This document shows, one piece after another, positions 54,273 through 64,000 of a stretch of DNA of 64,000 nucleotides. A program made the position numbers and the translations under genes. The notes beneath the pieces are model-generated. The model was not told the origin of the DNA, ran no database searches, and worked only from the letters and a program-made list of their open reading frames with translations. The first letter of the stretch is position 1. Every line of letters begins with the position of its first letter. Origin of the DNA: Endozoicomonas sp965208385 (lineage in GTDB: Bacteria; Pseudomonadota; Gammaproteobacteria; Pseudomonadales; Endozoicomonadaceae); NCBI GenBank assembly GCA_965208385.1, contig CBDBOO010000007.1, positions 51,159-115,158 of the forward strand, written 5' to 3'.

Positions 54273-54351
54273 TCTGTTAATTTGAAAATGAAACTCTGGC
54301 AACCGGGACTCAAAGCAATAAATGCCAATTCTGAGTCTCAGTTGATTATGT

Positions 54352-55920
54352 TTAACCCGGATAGCCTGTGATCTCACCTATTTTTCGATAAAGCGGCTGA
54401 AGACGTTTATACATCTTTCGATACACCTCTTTGTATAACCTGTCATATAACCGGGCATTATCAGGATCAGGTTGAAACACCCTGGCCGAACGGGTCATAT
54501 GACTGACGGCGGTTTTATAATCTGGATACAGACCCAGCCCTACCGCCGCATTTATCACTGCACCAAGCCCTGAGGTTTCATAGGTATGTGGTCGTTCAAC
54601 CGGCATGTTAAAAATATCTGCCGTTAGCTGCATGGCGCCATCACTCTGTGAGCCTCCACCTGAAACCACCAGCCTGTTGATTTTTTTACCGCTGCGTCGC
54701 TCAAGATTCTCTTTTCCTTCACGAAGCGCATAGGCCAGACCTTCGACAATGGACCTGTAAATATGAGCCCTGGTATGAACGTCACCAAATCCTATGATCC
54801 CCCCCTTTGCTTCCAGTGTTTTTAATCCCGGTGACCAGTATGGTTGTAACATCAATCCCATAGATCCTGCAGGAGCAGCATTGATCAAGTCATCAAATAG
54901 CTCTTCTGCCATGATACCCTGGCTTTCTGCATGATGAACTTCAGGGTGACCAAACTGTTGCTTAAACCAGCTGACCATCCAGTAACCCCGATAAATCATA
55001 AATTCAGCGTTCCAGGCATCTGGAATGGCGGAAGGAAAAGAGGGAATCAGAAATAATGGTTCTATATAGCGGTAATTCACCGTATTAACGGTTGCCGTTG
55101 TTCCATAACTCAAACTTGCAGTATGAGGATCATTAGCGCCCGAACCCAATACTTCACAGGCCTTGTCAGCCGCACTGGCTATCAGGGGAAGACCTTCCGG
55201 GATACCCGTAATTTCAGCCGCTGCACTGGTAATGCTGCCCAGTATGTCACCGGGCTTCACCAGTTCAGGTAATTGATGGGGTTGCAACTCGGATGCCTGC
55301 CATTTCCAGTCCCAGAGAGCAGCCCAACGCTGTTTTTTATAATTCAGCGGAATGTAGCCCACCTGGCAACCCACCGAATCCCGGTAATGTCCTGTGAGTT
55401 TTAACGTATGCCAGCCGGATAACAACAGATACTTTTCTGTTTTGGCCCAGATATCCGGCTCATTCTGTATCAGCCATCGTGAGTAACATCTGGAGCGGAA
55501 ATATTCGATCGTTTTAGTAAAACCAATCACTTTAAACAAGGGCCTCCAGAAACCTTTCATGGGTTCCGAGTTATCCGCCAGGCGCTGATCCAGCCAGGTA
55601 ATCGCAGGTCTCAGTGCCCTGCCAAAACCATCCACACAAACATAGGTTCCTCTCTGAGTCGTTAGAGAAACCCCTTTCACCCTGCCCTTATCAATCCCGC
55701 TGGTTCGCCAGAGCTGGCGACAGGCCTGGGAAAGCGATTGCCAATAATATTCAGCATCCTGCTCTGCCCAACCCGGATGGTGTGAAAAATAGGGTTCCAG
55801 TTCAATTTTGCTCTGCCCTACTATATTTCCCTTCAGATCGAAGAGTAACGCTCGTACACTTTGTGTTCCGTTATCAATGGCCAATAATAATGGCTCTTGT
55901 TGTTCTGGATTACAGCTCAT
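54352..55920 (-). CDS. FGGY-family carbohydrate kinase
   Basis: A 522-aa sugar kinase with two actin-like ATPase lobes. The N-terminal LLAIDNGTQSVRALLFD binds phosphate. PGWAEQDAEYYWQSL and ITWLDQR match the substrate lobe. SYGTTATVNT (phosphate 2) and VVSGGGSQSDGAMQLTADIF (adenosine) match the C-terminal lobe. The sugar substrate (xylulose, ribulose, glycerol or similar) cannot be decided. It is transcribed alone. Confidence 0.88.
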   Translation of the reverse strand: MSCNPEQQEPLLLAIDNGTQSVRALLFDLKGNIVGQSKIELEPYFSHHPGWAEQDAEYYWQSLSQACRQLWRTSGIDKGRVKGVSLTTQRGTYVCVDGFGRALRPAITWLDQRLADNSEPMKGFWRPLFKVIGFTKTIEYFRSRCYSRWLIQNEPDIWAKTEKYLLLSGWHTLKLTGHYRDSVGCQVGYIPLNYKKQRWAALWDWKWQASELQPHQLPELVKPGDILGSITSAAAEITGIPEGLPLIASAADKACEVLGSGANDPHTASLSYGTTATVNTVNYRYIEPLFLIPSFPSAIPDAWNAEFMIYRGYWMVSWFKQQFGHPEVHHAESQGIMAEELFDDLINAAPAGSMGLMLQPYWSPGLKTLEAKGGIIGFGDVHTRAHIYRSIVEGLAYALREGKENLERRSGKKINRLVVSGGGSQSDGAMQLTADIFNMPVERPHTYETSGLGAVINAAVGLGLYPDYKTAVSHMTRSARVFQPDPDNARLYDRLYKEVYRKMYKRLQPLYRKIGEITGYPG

Positions 55921-56077
55921 GAAAATAACACCAGTTGGATGTGACTAACTAGATCGATAGTACCAGAAATAGACTCTATCTGGCTTCAACACCACTATCG
56001 AAAAATTTCCATGAACCCAGTTGTTTTTCTGCGGTCTATATTCCTGCAGTACTCTAAAAAAGAAGTAGAAATAATCT

Positions 56078-57010
56078 ATGAAATCGATTCTCCAGGCTGA
56101 CCTCAGTCATTCATCAGCGCCTGTTCAGGCATGGGTAAAACTGGCTATTATGAGTCTGTTATTCGGGGGAACATTCATTGCGGGCAGAATGATGGCCGGA
56201 GAAGTTCCCCCCGCGCTGGGGTCATTACTCCGTTTTATTATTGCCAGCTTCTGTCTGCTTGCGCTTCTCTTTTGGAAAGAGCGTCGTTTTCCCATACCAT
56301 CACCCAAAGAATTTGTCGGACTTATCCTGTTGGGGTTAACGGGAATTGCTGCCTATAACCTGTTGTTCTTAACCGCACTGGAAACTATTGAAGCGGGACG
56401 AACTTCGGTCATTATTGCCACCAATCCCATAATGGTCACCATCATGTCCTGCCTATTCATGGGCGATCGGTTCAATCAGAATAAATTACTGGGCATCCTG
56501 TTATCAGTGTCCGGAGCTTCTCTGGTGGCTTCAAAGGGCAGTCTTGAGTCTCTGCTTCACTTCTCCAGAGGGGATTTATCCGTTTTGGTATGTGCTTTCT
56601 TCTGGGCGCTCTATACCGTCATCGGCAAGCGCGTACTCAGCTCTCTTTCTCCTCTTGTTTCCGTGACCTACAGCTCTGTGATAGGTACCTTGTTATTGAT
56701 CCCTGCAACTCTCTATCTGACGGATGTATCGCTTATCTCTCAATTTTCAGTGACATCCTGGCTTTCAATAGCCTATTTAGCCATCTTTGGCACAGCCATT
56801 GGTTTTTTATTTTATTACGAAGGCATCAAAGAAATCGGGGTAATAAAAGCCAGCATCTTTATCAATCTGATTCCTATCAGTACCGTCTTATTATCCATAC
56901 CACTTCTCGGTGAAATTCCAGGACTCAGTATGTTGATTGGCACACCGCTGGTCATCTGCGGTGTTTTTCTGGTCAACCGCTCGTCCAAAACCGGACATGA
57001 AAATAGTTAA
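56078..57010 (+). CDS. DMT-superfamily (EamA) transporter
   Basis: A 310-aa protein with ten transmembrane helices in two EamA repeats. The first has LLFGGTFIAGRMMAGEVPPA with the typical GxxF region, then AYNLLFLTALETIEAGRTSV and IIATNPIMVTIMS. The second repeat includes CAFFWALYTVIGKRVLS and FINLIPISTVLLSI. It is probably an exporter of amino acids or metabolites. Confidence 0.88.
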   Translation: MKSILQADLSHSSAPVQAWVKLAIMSLLFGGTFIAGRMMAGEVPPALGSLLRFIIASFCLLALLFWKERRFPIPSPKEFVGLILLGLTGIAAYNLLFLTALETIEAGRTSVIIATNPIMVTIMSCLFMGDRFNQNKLLGILLSVSGASLVASKGSLESLLHFSRGDLSVLVCAFFWALYTVIGKRVLSSLSPLVSVTYSSVIGTLLLIPATLYLTDVSLISQFSVTSWLSIAYLAIFGTAIGFLFYYEGIKEIGVIKASIFINLIPISTVLLSIPLLGEIPGLSMLIGTPLVICGVFLVNRSSKTGHENS

Positions 57011-57099
57011 CCGCCACCAATGTCTAATACCACGAAGCACAGTTTTAAACTATTTTTATGCTATTGGGTTATAAAATGAAGTTATAAAACGGAGATGAA

Positions 57100-57414
57100 A
57101 TGGATTTCAAGCCGATCAATAATCTATTCAATTTATGCAGGCAGGAGGCTCAGTCACATCCTGCCCGTGAAACTACGGCTGAAAAAATACAAAAATTTGC
57201 CGAAGAATCGACATTTTTTTTCTCCGCCACCTTCTTCTTCAAAAACAGATCCGTAAGAATCATGCATGGCACCAGCCTGATGTCTGTATTAGAAAAGGAT
57301 AAGACGCGCAAGAAAAAGCGGACAGTGACCCGAAAGAAGGCCTCTCAGGAACCTTATTTGTCTGGAAATGGACCGCAACAAGAGCGATGCAGGAAGAGCG
57401 AATCCACCCCTTGA
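57100..57414 (+). CDS. small basic hypothetical protein
   Basis: A 104-aa frame with a good ACGGAGATG ribosome site before ATG 57100. The N-terminal half has Cys 13 and an aromatic FFFSATFFFKNRS stretch; residues 68-85 are strongly basic (KDKTRKKKRTVTRKKAS). No family was recognised. Confidence 0.45.
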   Translation: MDFKPINNLFNLCRQEAQSHPARETTAEKIQKFAEESTFFFSATFFFKNRSVRIMHGTSLMSVLEKDKTRKKKRTVTRKKASQEPYLSGNGPQQERCRKSESTP

Positions 57415-57693
57415 ATCCCTTCTTCTTAATGCTCTATGGTTGATGCGTATTACAAGAAGATGCCTAAAGCCTTAATATCCTGCATAATACCAGTGACAAT
57501 TTCATCCTGCGGGGTAGTTGGAACCAATTGTCATCATTATCATCTAACTCCGCAGTATGATGATACGTTTGATTCAAACGGCTAGGTCACCGTACACAAA
57601 CTCTATGCAGTGACGGCAGACTTACTTCAGTTTTACCGTCACTCTCTGTGATGAAAACTGTTTTTCAGTATAGAAAGGAACGAGACTAAAACT

Positions 57694-59115
57694 TTGAGTG
57701 GTTTTCTAGGACTCTTTGGTAAAAGAGACAGCAGCAAAGATACCCGGCCTGCCAGTAAAAGCAGTGGCAATTCCGGCAATCATAAACCGGATAACAAGGA
57801 CAAGGGGCCTCGAAAGAAAAAGGCATCCAGACAACGTACCCCCCATTCCGCAAAATCACCTCATAAAACAGGTGATCGAAAAGCAGTTGTAAAAGATAAC
57901 TGGGATATCAGTCAGTTTCAGGTAGAACCCGAAGAGGGCAAAACCCGTTTCCATGACTTTGACCTTCCTGCTCAGCTGATGCATGCCATTCAGGATCAGG
58001 GGTTCAAATACTGCACCCCCATTCAGGCTGAAGTGCTTGAAACTACGCTGGTTGGGCGTGATGCCATTGGAAAGGCACAGACAGGCACCGGTAAAACCGC
58101 TGCATTTCTTCTCAGCACCATCAAGCAGTTGATCGATATTCCGGCACCGGAAAATCGTTTTCTGGGCGAACCCAGGGTTGTTATCATTGCCCCGACCCGG
58201 GAACTGGCGCTGCAAATTGGTCAGGACTCTGAAGATCTGACCAAGTACCTTCCTTTGCACGTAGTGACCGTAGTGGGTGGTATGGACTATGAGAAGCAGC
58301 GCAAGCGCCTTAGTGAAAACTATGTCGATATTCTGGTTGCTACACCGGGCCGGTTACTGGACTACTGTGAACGCAAAGACCTGCATCTCGATCTGGTGGA
58401 AACCCTGATCATTGATGAAGCTGATCGCATGCTTGATATGGGTTTTATTCCCCAGGTACGTCGTATCGTTCGCATGACGCCCCGCCCCGGTGACCGTCAG
58501 ACACTTTTATTCTCTGCAACCTTTACCGAAGAAGTTCTTCGATTGGGGGAACAGTGGACCTGGGCACCGGTCAAGGTTGAAATAGAACCCGACAACATTG
58601 CTACCGACCGTGTTGATCAGAATATTTATATTCTCACCAAGGAACAGAAGTTCCCTCTTCTGGTTAATCTGATCAATACGCTGGATCTTAACCGAGTCAT
58701 TGTGTTCACGAATCGTCGGGATCAAACACGAAAACTCACAGAAAAGCTGCAAAAAATCGGAATTCGAGCCGATCAGATTTCCGGAGAAGTTCCACAGAAT
58801 AAACGTCTCAGAACGCTTGATAACTTCAAGAATGGCAAACTGACTGTTCTGGTGGCTACCGATGTGGCAGGACGTGGAATTCATATCGAAGGCATCAGTC
58901 ATGTGATTAATTATAATCTGCCTGAAGATCCGGAAGACTACGTTCATAGAATAGGACGTACAGGCCGGGCCGGAGCTACAGGAACCAGTATCAGTTTTGC
59001 CTGTGAAGATGATTCATTCCTGATCCCTGATCTTGAAGAGCTGCTTGGTTCTGCCCTTAAGAAAGAGTATCCGCCAGAAGAGCTGCTGGTTAATCCTTCA
59101 AGAACAAGAACATAA
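57694..59115 (+). CDS. rhlB: DEAD-box RNA helicase, RhlB-like
   Basis: A 473-aa ATP-dependent RNA helicase, probably acting with RNase E in mRNA decay. The N-terminal 90 residues are a basic low-complexity extension as in pseudomonad RhlB. Core motifs are FKYCTPIQAEVLETTL (Q motif), AQTGTGKTAAF (Walker A), PTRELALQIG, IIDEADRMLDMGF, FSATFTEEV, ATDVAGRGIHIEG and HRIGRTGRAG. The start is TTG 57694 after AGAAAGGAACGAG. Whether it is RhlB or a paralogue needs a tree. Confidence 0.88.
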   Translation: MSGFLGLFGKRDSSKDTRPASKSSGNSGNHKPDNKDKGPRKKKASRQRTPHSAKSPHKTGDRKAVVKDNWDISQFQVEPEEGKTRFHDFDLPAQLMHAIQDQGFKYCTPIQAEVLETTLVGRDAIGKAQTGTGKTAAFLLSTIKQLIDIPAPENRFLGEPRVVIIAPTRELALQIGQDSEDLTKYLPLHVVTVVGGMDYEKQRKRLSENYVDILVATPGRLLDYCERKDLHLDLVETLIIDEADRMLDMGFIPQVRRIVRMTPRPGDRQTLLFSATFTEEVLRLGEQWTWAPVKVEIEPDNIATDRVDQNIYILTKEQKFPLLVNLINTLDLNRVIVFTNRRDQTRKLTEKLQKIGIRADQISGEVPQNKRLRTLDNFKNGKLTVLVATDVAGRGIHIEGISHVINYNLPEDPEDYVHRIGRTGRAGATGTSISFACEDDSFLIPDLEELLGSALKKEYPPEELLVNPSRTRT

Positions 59116-59408
59116 CAGCCAGCCAGATATTAATCGTTCTTTAGCCTTTGTATTCATTGGCTATTGAGCGATTAATTCTTATATAAATGAGGTATGTTCG
59201 CAGAAGCTACGATTCATTTTTCAGCAAAAATCAATATAACAAAATCACAGTTAATCCCATTAATTCTAGTTCCGAATTATTACAATTAAAACAATTTATA
59301 TTAAAAAATAACTTTTTTATTCTGCAATGAAATTTAAACTTGCCGCCTCCCGTCTTTTCGATAAGAATTAATAATGAGTGATCCGAAAAACAGACAACGG
59401 AGCTGCCT

Positions 59409-60812
59409 ATGGGACACGCCTTGGAAACCAGGCCGATCAACTCAACCCTTCCTACCACCTACATACTGGACAGTAACGTACTGATTCACGACCCCAATTC
59501 AATCCTTAATTTCGAAGAGCATAAAGTTGTTATCCCCATCACCGTTCTAGAGGAACTCGATAAACTCAAAAATGGCAAACAAACCATTGCTGCTGATTGC
59601 CGGCAAGCCATTCGCCTGATAGATCAGATTCTTGGCCCTGCGTCACCCGCGGAAATTGAACAGGGCGTCCCCATAAGCCGGGGAGCAAAAAGCAAACCTC
59701 AGGGAACTCTCTCCATTCTCATGAATAATGAGCTGGAAAAAGTCATTACCCTGCCTACTATCAATAACGATAATCAGATTATTAACGATATCTGCCAGTA
59801 CCAGAAAAACAATCCGGGAAGGCCTGTCAAACTGGTGACCAAAGATATCAACATGCGACTCAAGGCTCGTGGTTGCGGCATACCCACAGAGGATTACCAC
59901 AGCGACCAGCTGGTCAGCGACGTGGGTATGCTGACCAAGGGCTTTATCCATTTTGAAGGTAATTTCTGGGATCGGGTTGAACAGGTTGAAACGGCTCAGA
60001 AAGATGGTATTACCATTCACACTCTAAAACGTGAAGATGTGTCTGCAGAGTTGTACCACAACAAGTTTCTGGTGGATGATCAGGGATTCGTTTCAAAAGT
60101 GGTTGAACTCACCGAAACCGAAGTAAAACTCCAACACTACTCCCGCGAAAGGTTGATGAACCAGACCGCATGGGGACTGCAGCCACTGGATATTCATCAG
60201 GCAATGGCATTGAATTTACTGCTTGATCCCGATGTTCACCTGGTCAATCTCAATGGCGCGGCAGGCTCCGGTAAAACCATTCTGGCACTGGCTGCAGCAA
60301 TAGAAATGACCGTTGCCACCAAACAGTTCCGAAGAATCATCGCGACCCGCTCTACCCGGGGACTGGATGAAGACATCGGTTTTCTGCCCGGCACTGAAGC
60401 CGAAAAAATGGAACCCTGGCTTGGCGCCATAACCGATAACCTGGAAGCACTGCACAGTGATGACGAATCTACAGATGGCAGCGTAGATTACATTCTCGAC
60501 AGAGTACCCCTTCACTTCAAATCCCTGAACTACATAAGAGGCAGAAGTTTTCAGCAAAGCCTGATTATTATCGATGAGTGCCAGAACCTGACACCTCATC
60601 AGATCAAAACCATAATCACCCGTGCAGGCGTCGGCAGCAAAGTGATCTGTCTGGGTAACCTGGCACAGATAGACACCCCCTATCTGGGTGCAGCCAGCTC
60701 TGGTTTAACTTATATGACAGAACGACTGAAGGATTTTGAAAATGGAGGATCCATGCAGCTTCAGGGCGTTCCACGCTCGCCTTTAGCGGCCTATGCCGAA
60801 GAACATCTGTAA
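59409..60812 (+). CDS. PIN-PhoH fusion protein (PhoH2/YlaK-like)
   Basis: A 467-aa protein. The N-terminal PIN nuclease domain (TYILDSNVLIHDPNSILNFE with catalytic Asp, VLEELDKLKNG) spans about residues 15-165. The C-terminal PhoH ATPase has NLNGAAGSGKTILALAAA (Walker A) near residue 281 and LIIIDECQNLTPHQIKT (Walker B). Such fusions act as RNA helicase/RNases. The start ATG 59409 follows ACGGAGC. Confidence 0.92.
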   Translation: MGHALETRPINSTLPTTYILDSNVLIHDPNSILNFEEHKVVIPITVLEELDKLKNGKQTIAADCRQAIRLIDQILGPASPAEIEQGVPISRGAKSKPQGTLSILMNNELEKVITLPTINNDNQIINDICQYQKNNPGRPVKLVTKDINMRLKARGCGIPTEDYHSDQLVSDVGMLTKGFIHFEGNFWDRVEQVETAQKDGITIHTLKREDVSAELYHNKFLVDDQGFVSKVVELTETEVKLQHYSRERLMNQTAWGLQPLDIHQAMALNLLLDPDVHLVNLNGAAGSGKTILALAAAIEMTVATKQFRRIIATRSTRGLDEDIGFLPGTEAEKMEPWLGAITDNLEALHSDDESTDGSVDYILDRVPLHFKSLNYIRGRSFQQSLIIIDECQNLTPHQIKTIITRAGVGSKVICLGNLAQIDTPYLGAASSGLTYMTERLKDFENGGSMQLQGVPRSPLAAYAEEHL

Positions 60813-61382
60813 ACACAACGGCTCTTGTAAATCATGATAATACCCTGCCGGTTTCTCAGGATTCCGGCACGGGTCTCGCCAAATCAAAACGCTCCCCTGT
60901 TCGACAATAATAACTTCCCTCCATTCGCCCCAGTGTATCCAGTTTCAAAACATCAATGCGTTTGGATTCAGACAGATAAATCTCGTCATTAATATGAATA
61001 CCGCAAACATCCCCAAGAATTAATTGCCCAGCCAATGGTTCATCACCAAAGCTGATTACTTCTCTGAGCCTGCATTCAAAATGCACCATCGCTTCAGCCA
61101 CTCTTGGTGGATCAACAAAAGCAGACGCTGATTCCGTTAATCCTGCTTTATTGAATTCATTGATATCCGGTGAATAGGCTGCAGACGTTTTATTCAGCTG
61201 TTCAACCAGATGATAACTGGCAATATTGACGACAAATTCACCCCTTTTTTCAATGTTATTCAGTGTGTCTTTCTTACGGGCAGTGCCATCCAGTGTCGTG
61301 GAAAAGCCCAGAACCGGAGGATTAACACTGACCACATTAAAAAATGAAAAAGGAGCCAGGTTAGCAACGCCCCCCTGGTCGA

Positions 61383-62816
61383 CGGGTGTAATTAAAAGTG
61401 TTCATTAGAAGTTTTTCTGCCCACAAAACCTCAATATGAACGATAATGTAAGAGTATTTCTCAACCCTAGTTAGTATTATGCCCTCACCTATTTCTCTTG
61501 CTGATAGACTTGCAGCCCACCCCGAGCTTGAGCTTAGAGTTTCTGCACTTCTGGATATTGTTGAAGCCGAGTCAGGTCTCCTGGATCGTGCTGATGATGC
61601 TGAAGAAGCCGTCATTGCCCACCTGCGTGAAATGGGCAATGAACTGCTTACTGGCTGGGGTACCTACAAGGAAGATCAAAAATTTGGCGAGGCTTGCCTG
61701 AAGCACCCCGGAGCTAAAACTCAAAAAAAAACACTTATTGGCTGAGCACCTATGGGAAAATAGAAGTTCTTGAACGCTGCCAGACGGTAGACAAGCATCG
61801 GGTCAGACCTTTCAGTCATGCCGCTCATATTCACTGTCGCGACTACTCCCGCACAATTCAACGTAAAATTGTAGACTTTGGTGCAGATAGTTCTTTTCAG
61901 GCAGCTGCAAAAAAAATACATGAACATTATGGTATTGATGTGCCTGAGTCTTCTATTCGAGCCATAACTCTTGAGCACGCAAGCTGTATGCAAAATGATT
62001 CCATCAGTGCATCACAAAATCGTCAGGACTGCCTCGGTGAAGCTGCCCAGTTCATAGGAGAAATGGATGGAAGCATGATTCCTGTTGTCCTCTTTGATGA
62101 AGAGGCAGAAGGTGACAAACGCAAAGCACGTAAAACTGAATGGCAGGAGGCTAAACTTTGCCAGGTCTATAAGCTGGGTAGTTCAGATAAACGTCATCAG
62201 GCCACAATGGGAGGGCCGGATGAAGCAGGTGACCAGTGGTTGAGTTGTGCAATAGAGCAGGGGCTCAACCGGCAATCCTCTATCCATTGCGTGAGCGATG
62301 GAGCCACCTGGATTGCCAACCAGACAAAGAGAGTGTTTGGAGAGCAAGGAAGTTTCCTCGTTGACTATTATCATCTCTCTGAGCACTTCGCTGATGCAGC
62401 AGAAGAGTGTGTCGGGTTTAACAAGGAAACACGTGTACAGTGGCGGCATATCCAGCAGGAACGCATGAAATCTGGCAATGTTAATGCCGTCATGGCAGAG
62501 CTTGATCCGCATAGAAACGGAAAGAAAGGCAAAGCAGCCAATAAACCAGAGGAGTGTCACCGATATATCCGAAACCGTCCAGGGCAATTCGAATATGCTG
62601 CAGCAGAAGCAGCCAATCTTCCCATTGGCTCTGGCGAAATAGAAAGTTCTAACAGTGCAGTAGTGCAGATGCGACTAAAAAATACCGGGTGCTTGGTGGA
62701 AGCCTTCCATCGCAGGAGCAATGCTTTGCTTAAGAACATTGCGTTCTAACGGGGACTGGGATCAGTACTGGCAGCAAGCTGGATAATGGGTAGATGGAAC
62801 ACTTTTAATTACACCC
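61383..62816 (+). mobile_element. ISKra4-family insertion sequence, copy 4 (1434 bp)
   Basis: It has the same ends as copy 2, with 8-bp duplications ctggtcga at 61375-61382 and 62817-62824. Length equals copy 2 because one missing A in the poly-A tract is balanced by one extra A near 62681. Confidence 0.95.
61479..62785 (+). pseudogene. ISKra4 transposase, two homopolymer frameshifts
   Basis: It has A9 at 61723-61731 instead of A10, ending the first frame at 61745, and an added A near 62681 (RLKNTGCLVEAFHRR in place of RLKIPGAWWKPS), which destroys the last 40 residues. It is otherwise nearly identical to copy 2. Transposition would need help from another copy. Confidence 0.92.
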
Positions 62817-62957
62817 CTGGTCGACAGTCGATACCCATGCAATGGGACGTGGCGTCACAGTGCTGATTAATAATTTATACAAATCCGAACGATTTCATTT
62901 CACCGGGCGTAAATTCCATTCAATCAATCCTGTCCAGAGTTTATTGTTGGTCTAGGA

Positions 62958-63431
62958 TTGTATGACCCGTACCCGGAGATCGCCAATGATTCCTTTTATG
63001 AAGTCAGCAATTTTCAGTCGTTTGCCCTTGCTCTGCCGGTTCTGCTTTATGCTGCAGTCGAAACTGTATATAAGCCCGTTTCCACAAATTTTACCGGTAC
63101 CTGGAAGAACCAGCGGGGCTCGATTCTGGTTTTAGAAAAAAAACAAGGGAACGAATTTTCAGGAACATTCACGACTAATGTAGCCAAGACCAAAAGCTGC
63201 ATCGGAAAACCAGTTCCCTTAAACGCTGTTCACAACAGCAATTCTCTCAGTATTAACCTGAGCATGGAAAGCTGTGGCTCCCCGGTTACTATTGCCATGA
63301 CAGGCATTCTCAGAAATGACGAAAATGGCAATGAAAAAACTGGACACCATGGCCACTGTGCAGTGGAGGCGGACAAGAAGACTGGAACTCAAGGGTTTGT
63401 GACTAACGATACCTATACTCGTGTGAAATAG
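62958..63431 (+). CDS. avidin/streptavidin-like protein
   Basis: Residues 43-157 follow the avidin pattern: NFTGTWKNQRGSILVLEKKQ (strands 1-2, with Trp and Asn at biotin-contact positions), EFSGTFTTNV (strand 3) and the C-terminal TNDTYTRVK, like the HDTFTKVK end of streptavidin. Cys pairs (SCIG, ESCG) could form a disulfide. Central Trp residues that line the biotin site in avidin are not obvious. The N-terminus has a hydrophobic FALALPVLLYAA segment. ATG 62998 in another frame (MKSAIFS) would complete a signal peptide, hinting at one indel. Confidence 0.6.
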   Translation: MYDPYPEIANDSFYEVSNFQSFALALPVLLYAAVETVYKPVSTNFTGTWKNQRGSILVLEKKQGNEFSGTFTTNVAKTKSCIGKPVPLNAVHNSNSLSINLSMESCGSPVTIAMTGILRNDENGNEKTGHHGHCAVEADKKTGTQGFVTNDTYTRVK

Positions 63432-63660
63432 TTTTCCCGTACGTTTACGACTCTATTTCCATCAATATTTAGATCAATCTTTAGATCAATAGCTTTGGTT
63501 AATCAGCCCATAGCCATTATCAAATAATCAACGACTATCAATGAGCCAGCCCCTCATCTAAAATTGGGACCATTGCTCTAATAAATAGCTCCACTAAATA
63601 GCTCCAATAGCTCCAATAAATAGTCAGATCGTATCTGAAACCTAACGGAAGGGATAGCTT

Positions 63661-64000
63661 ATGCTGTTTGTCGTTTTCACCTGCCAAAACACTGGATTAT
63701 GACACGCCGGCAATTACCGGAACTCATACACAGCCAGATTTTCTGGATCAGTCTGCACTGCTCATCAAGGAACTGAGAAAACTCGCGCCTTCCGACATAG
63801 GCAGCCTGATGAGTATCAGTGAAAAAGCTCTCTCAATTGAAACGTTGCACGCTATGAAGCCTGGTCCACAACCCTTCACCAAAGAAAATGCCAAAACAGG
63901 CTGTACTGGCCTTTAAGGGGGATGTTTTATACCGGTCTGAATGCAGAAACATTGTCCGATAAACAACTGGACTATGCCCAACAGCACCTGAGAATCCTTT
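63661..64000 (+). pseudogene. yaaA: YaaA peroxide-stress protein, frameshifted, cut by window end
   Basis: ATG 63661 (MLFVV) leads by +1 indel into FSPAKTLDYDTPAITGTHTQ. Further on, ALSIETLHAMKPGPQPFTKE matches YaaA. Near 63897 the frame shifts again to QAVLAFKGDV, and near 63928 to YTGLNAETLSDKQLDYAQQH. All segments are collinear with E. coli YaaA. Three small indels in homopolymers point to a decayed gene or sequence error. YaaA limits free iron under H2O2 stress. Confidence 0.82.

Larger units (their letters stand above)
60856..62919 (-). pseudogene. flavin reductase-like FMN-binding protein, disrupted by ISKra4
   Basis: The N-terminus (ATG 62919, MEFTPGEMKS) lies beyond the IS and shifts frame near 62880 to LYKLLISTVTPRPIAWVSTV, a hallmark of flavin reductase-like split-barrel proteins. 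The IS enters at VDQ, and the gene continues VANLAPFSFFNVVSVNPPVL to the stop at 60856. The 8-bp duplication ctggtcga borders the IS. So there are two lesions, an IS and an indel. The family binds FMN and reduces flavins or serves as an oxygen-detoxifying or decarboxylating oxidoreductase. Confidence 0.88.

Overview
The window looks like a chromosome segment of a marine, host-associated gammaproteobacterium, most like Endozoicomonas or its relatives. This rests on housekeeping genes of gammaproteobacterial type (nrdAB plus a yfaE-like ferredoxin, pyrBI, metE/metR, rhlB-like helicase, YqhA, YaaA), a heavy load of insertion sequences and miniature repeats, and secreted proteins with animal-like domains. 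The species is an inference, because no rRNA is present.

Layout. 0-2.4 kb: an ISKra4-family IS sits inside an IS1-family remnant, followed by a 12-bp tandem repeat region of uncertain coding. 2.5-10.6 kb: secreted hypotheticals, a cytochrome b561/cytochrome c' pair, a methyltransferase, a DUF3094-like small protein with an NDH-2 type NADH dehydrogenase, and a pepsin-like aspartic protease. 10.6-11.6 kb: seven tRNA genes (four Lys, three Asn). 11.9-15.2 kb: peroxiredoxin, a bacterioferritin split by ISKra4, and a monothiol glutaredoxin. 15.4-26.2 kb: accessory region with unknown proteins, an IS1634-type transposase, a repeat-rich gene with an internal stop, an M48 lipoprotein protease, yqhA split by ISKra4 between two inverted 123-bp miniature elements, and a secreted proline/threonine-rich protein. 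26.6-41.3 kb: mostly core genes: metE/metR, a fuconate-degradation pair, a thioesterase, an RstAB-like two-component pair whose regulator is frameshifted, nrdA-nrdB-ferredoxin, and a lipase-like protein. 41.4-50.7 kb: an IS110-disrupted peptide-binding protein gene, an IS630 element carrying a nested miniature element, a bile-acid symporter family transporter, and a cluster of broken ISs. 50.9-60.8 kb: pyrL-pyrBI with an attenuator, a secreted protein with a SOX-type HMG box, an FGGY kinase, an EamA transporter, a DEAD-box helicase and a PIN-PhoH protein. 60.9-64 kb: a flavin-reductase-like gene split by ISKra4, an avidin-like protein and a frameshifted yaaA.

Two themes stand out. First, the genome is in active decay. 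The ISKra4 element alone has disrupted bfr, yqhA and a flavin reductase, leaving 8-bp target duplications, and several other genes carry single-base frameshifts or stops. At least five families of miniature inverted-repeat elements are present. One of them shares its ends with the local IS630 element, and two others are nested inside ISs. Short tandem duplications of 9-18 bp are also common, inside and between genes. Second, several predicted exported proteins carry eukaryotic-type domains (SOX HMG box, pepsin fold) or PPxY motifs. This fits a symbiont that delivers proteins to an animal host, although secretion is not shown.

Identifiable regulation includes a pyrBI leader peptide overlapping a terminator, tandem NrdR boxes 31 bp apart plus a consensus DnaA box upstream of nrdA, and an ATAG-N7-CTAT OxyR-like site between the peroxiredoxin and bacterioferritin genes.
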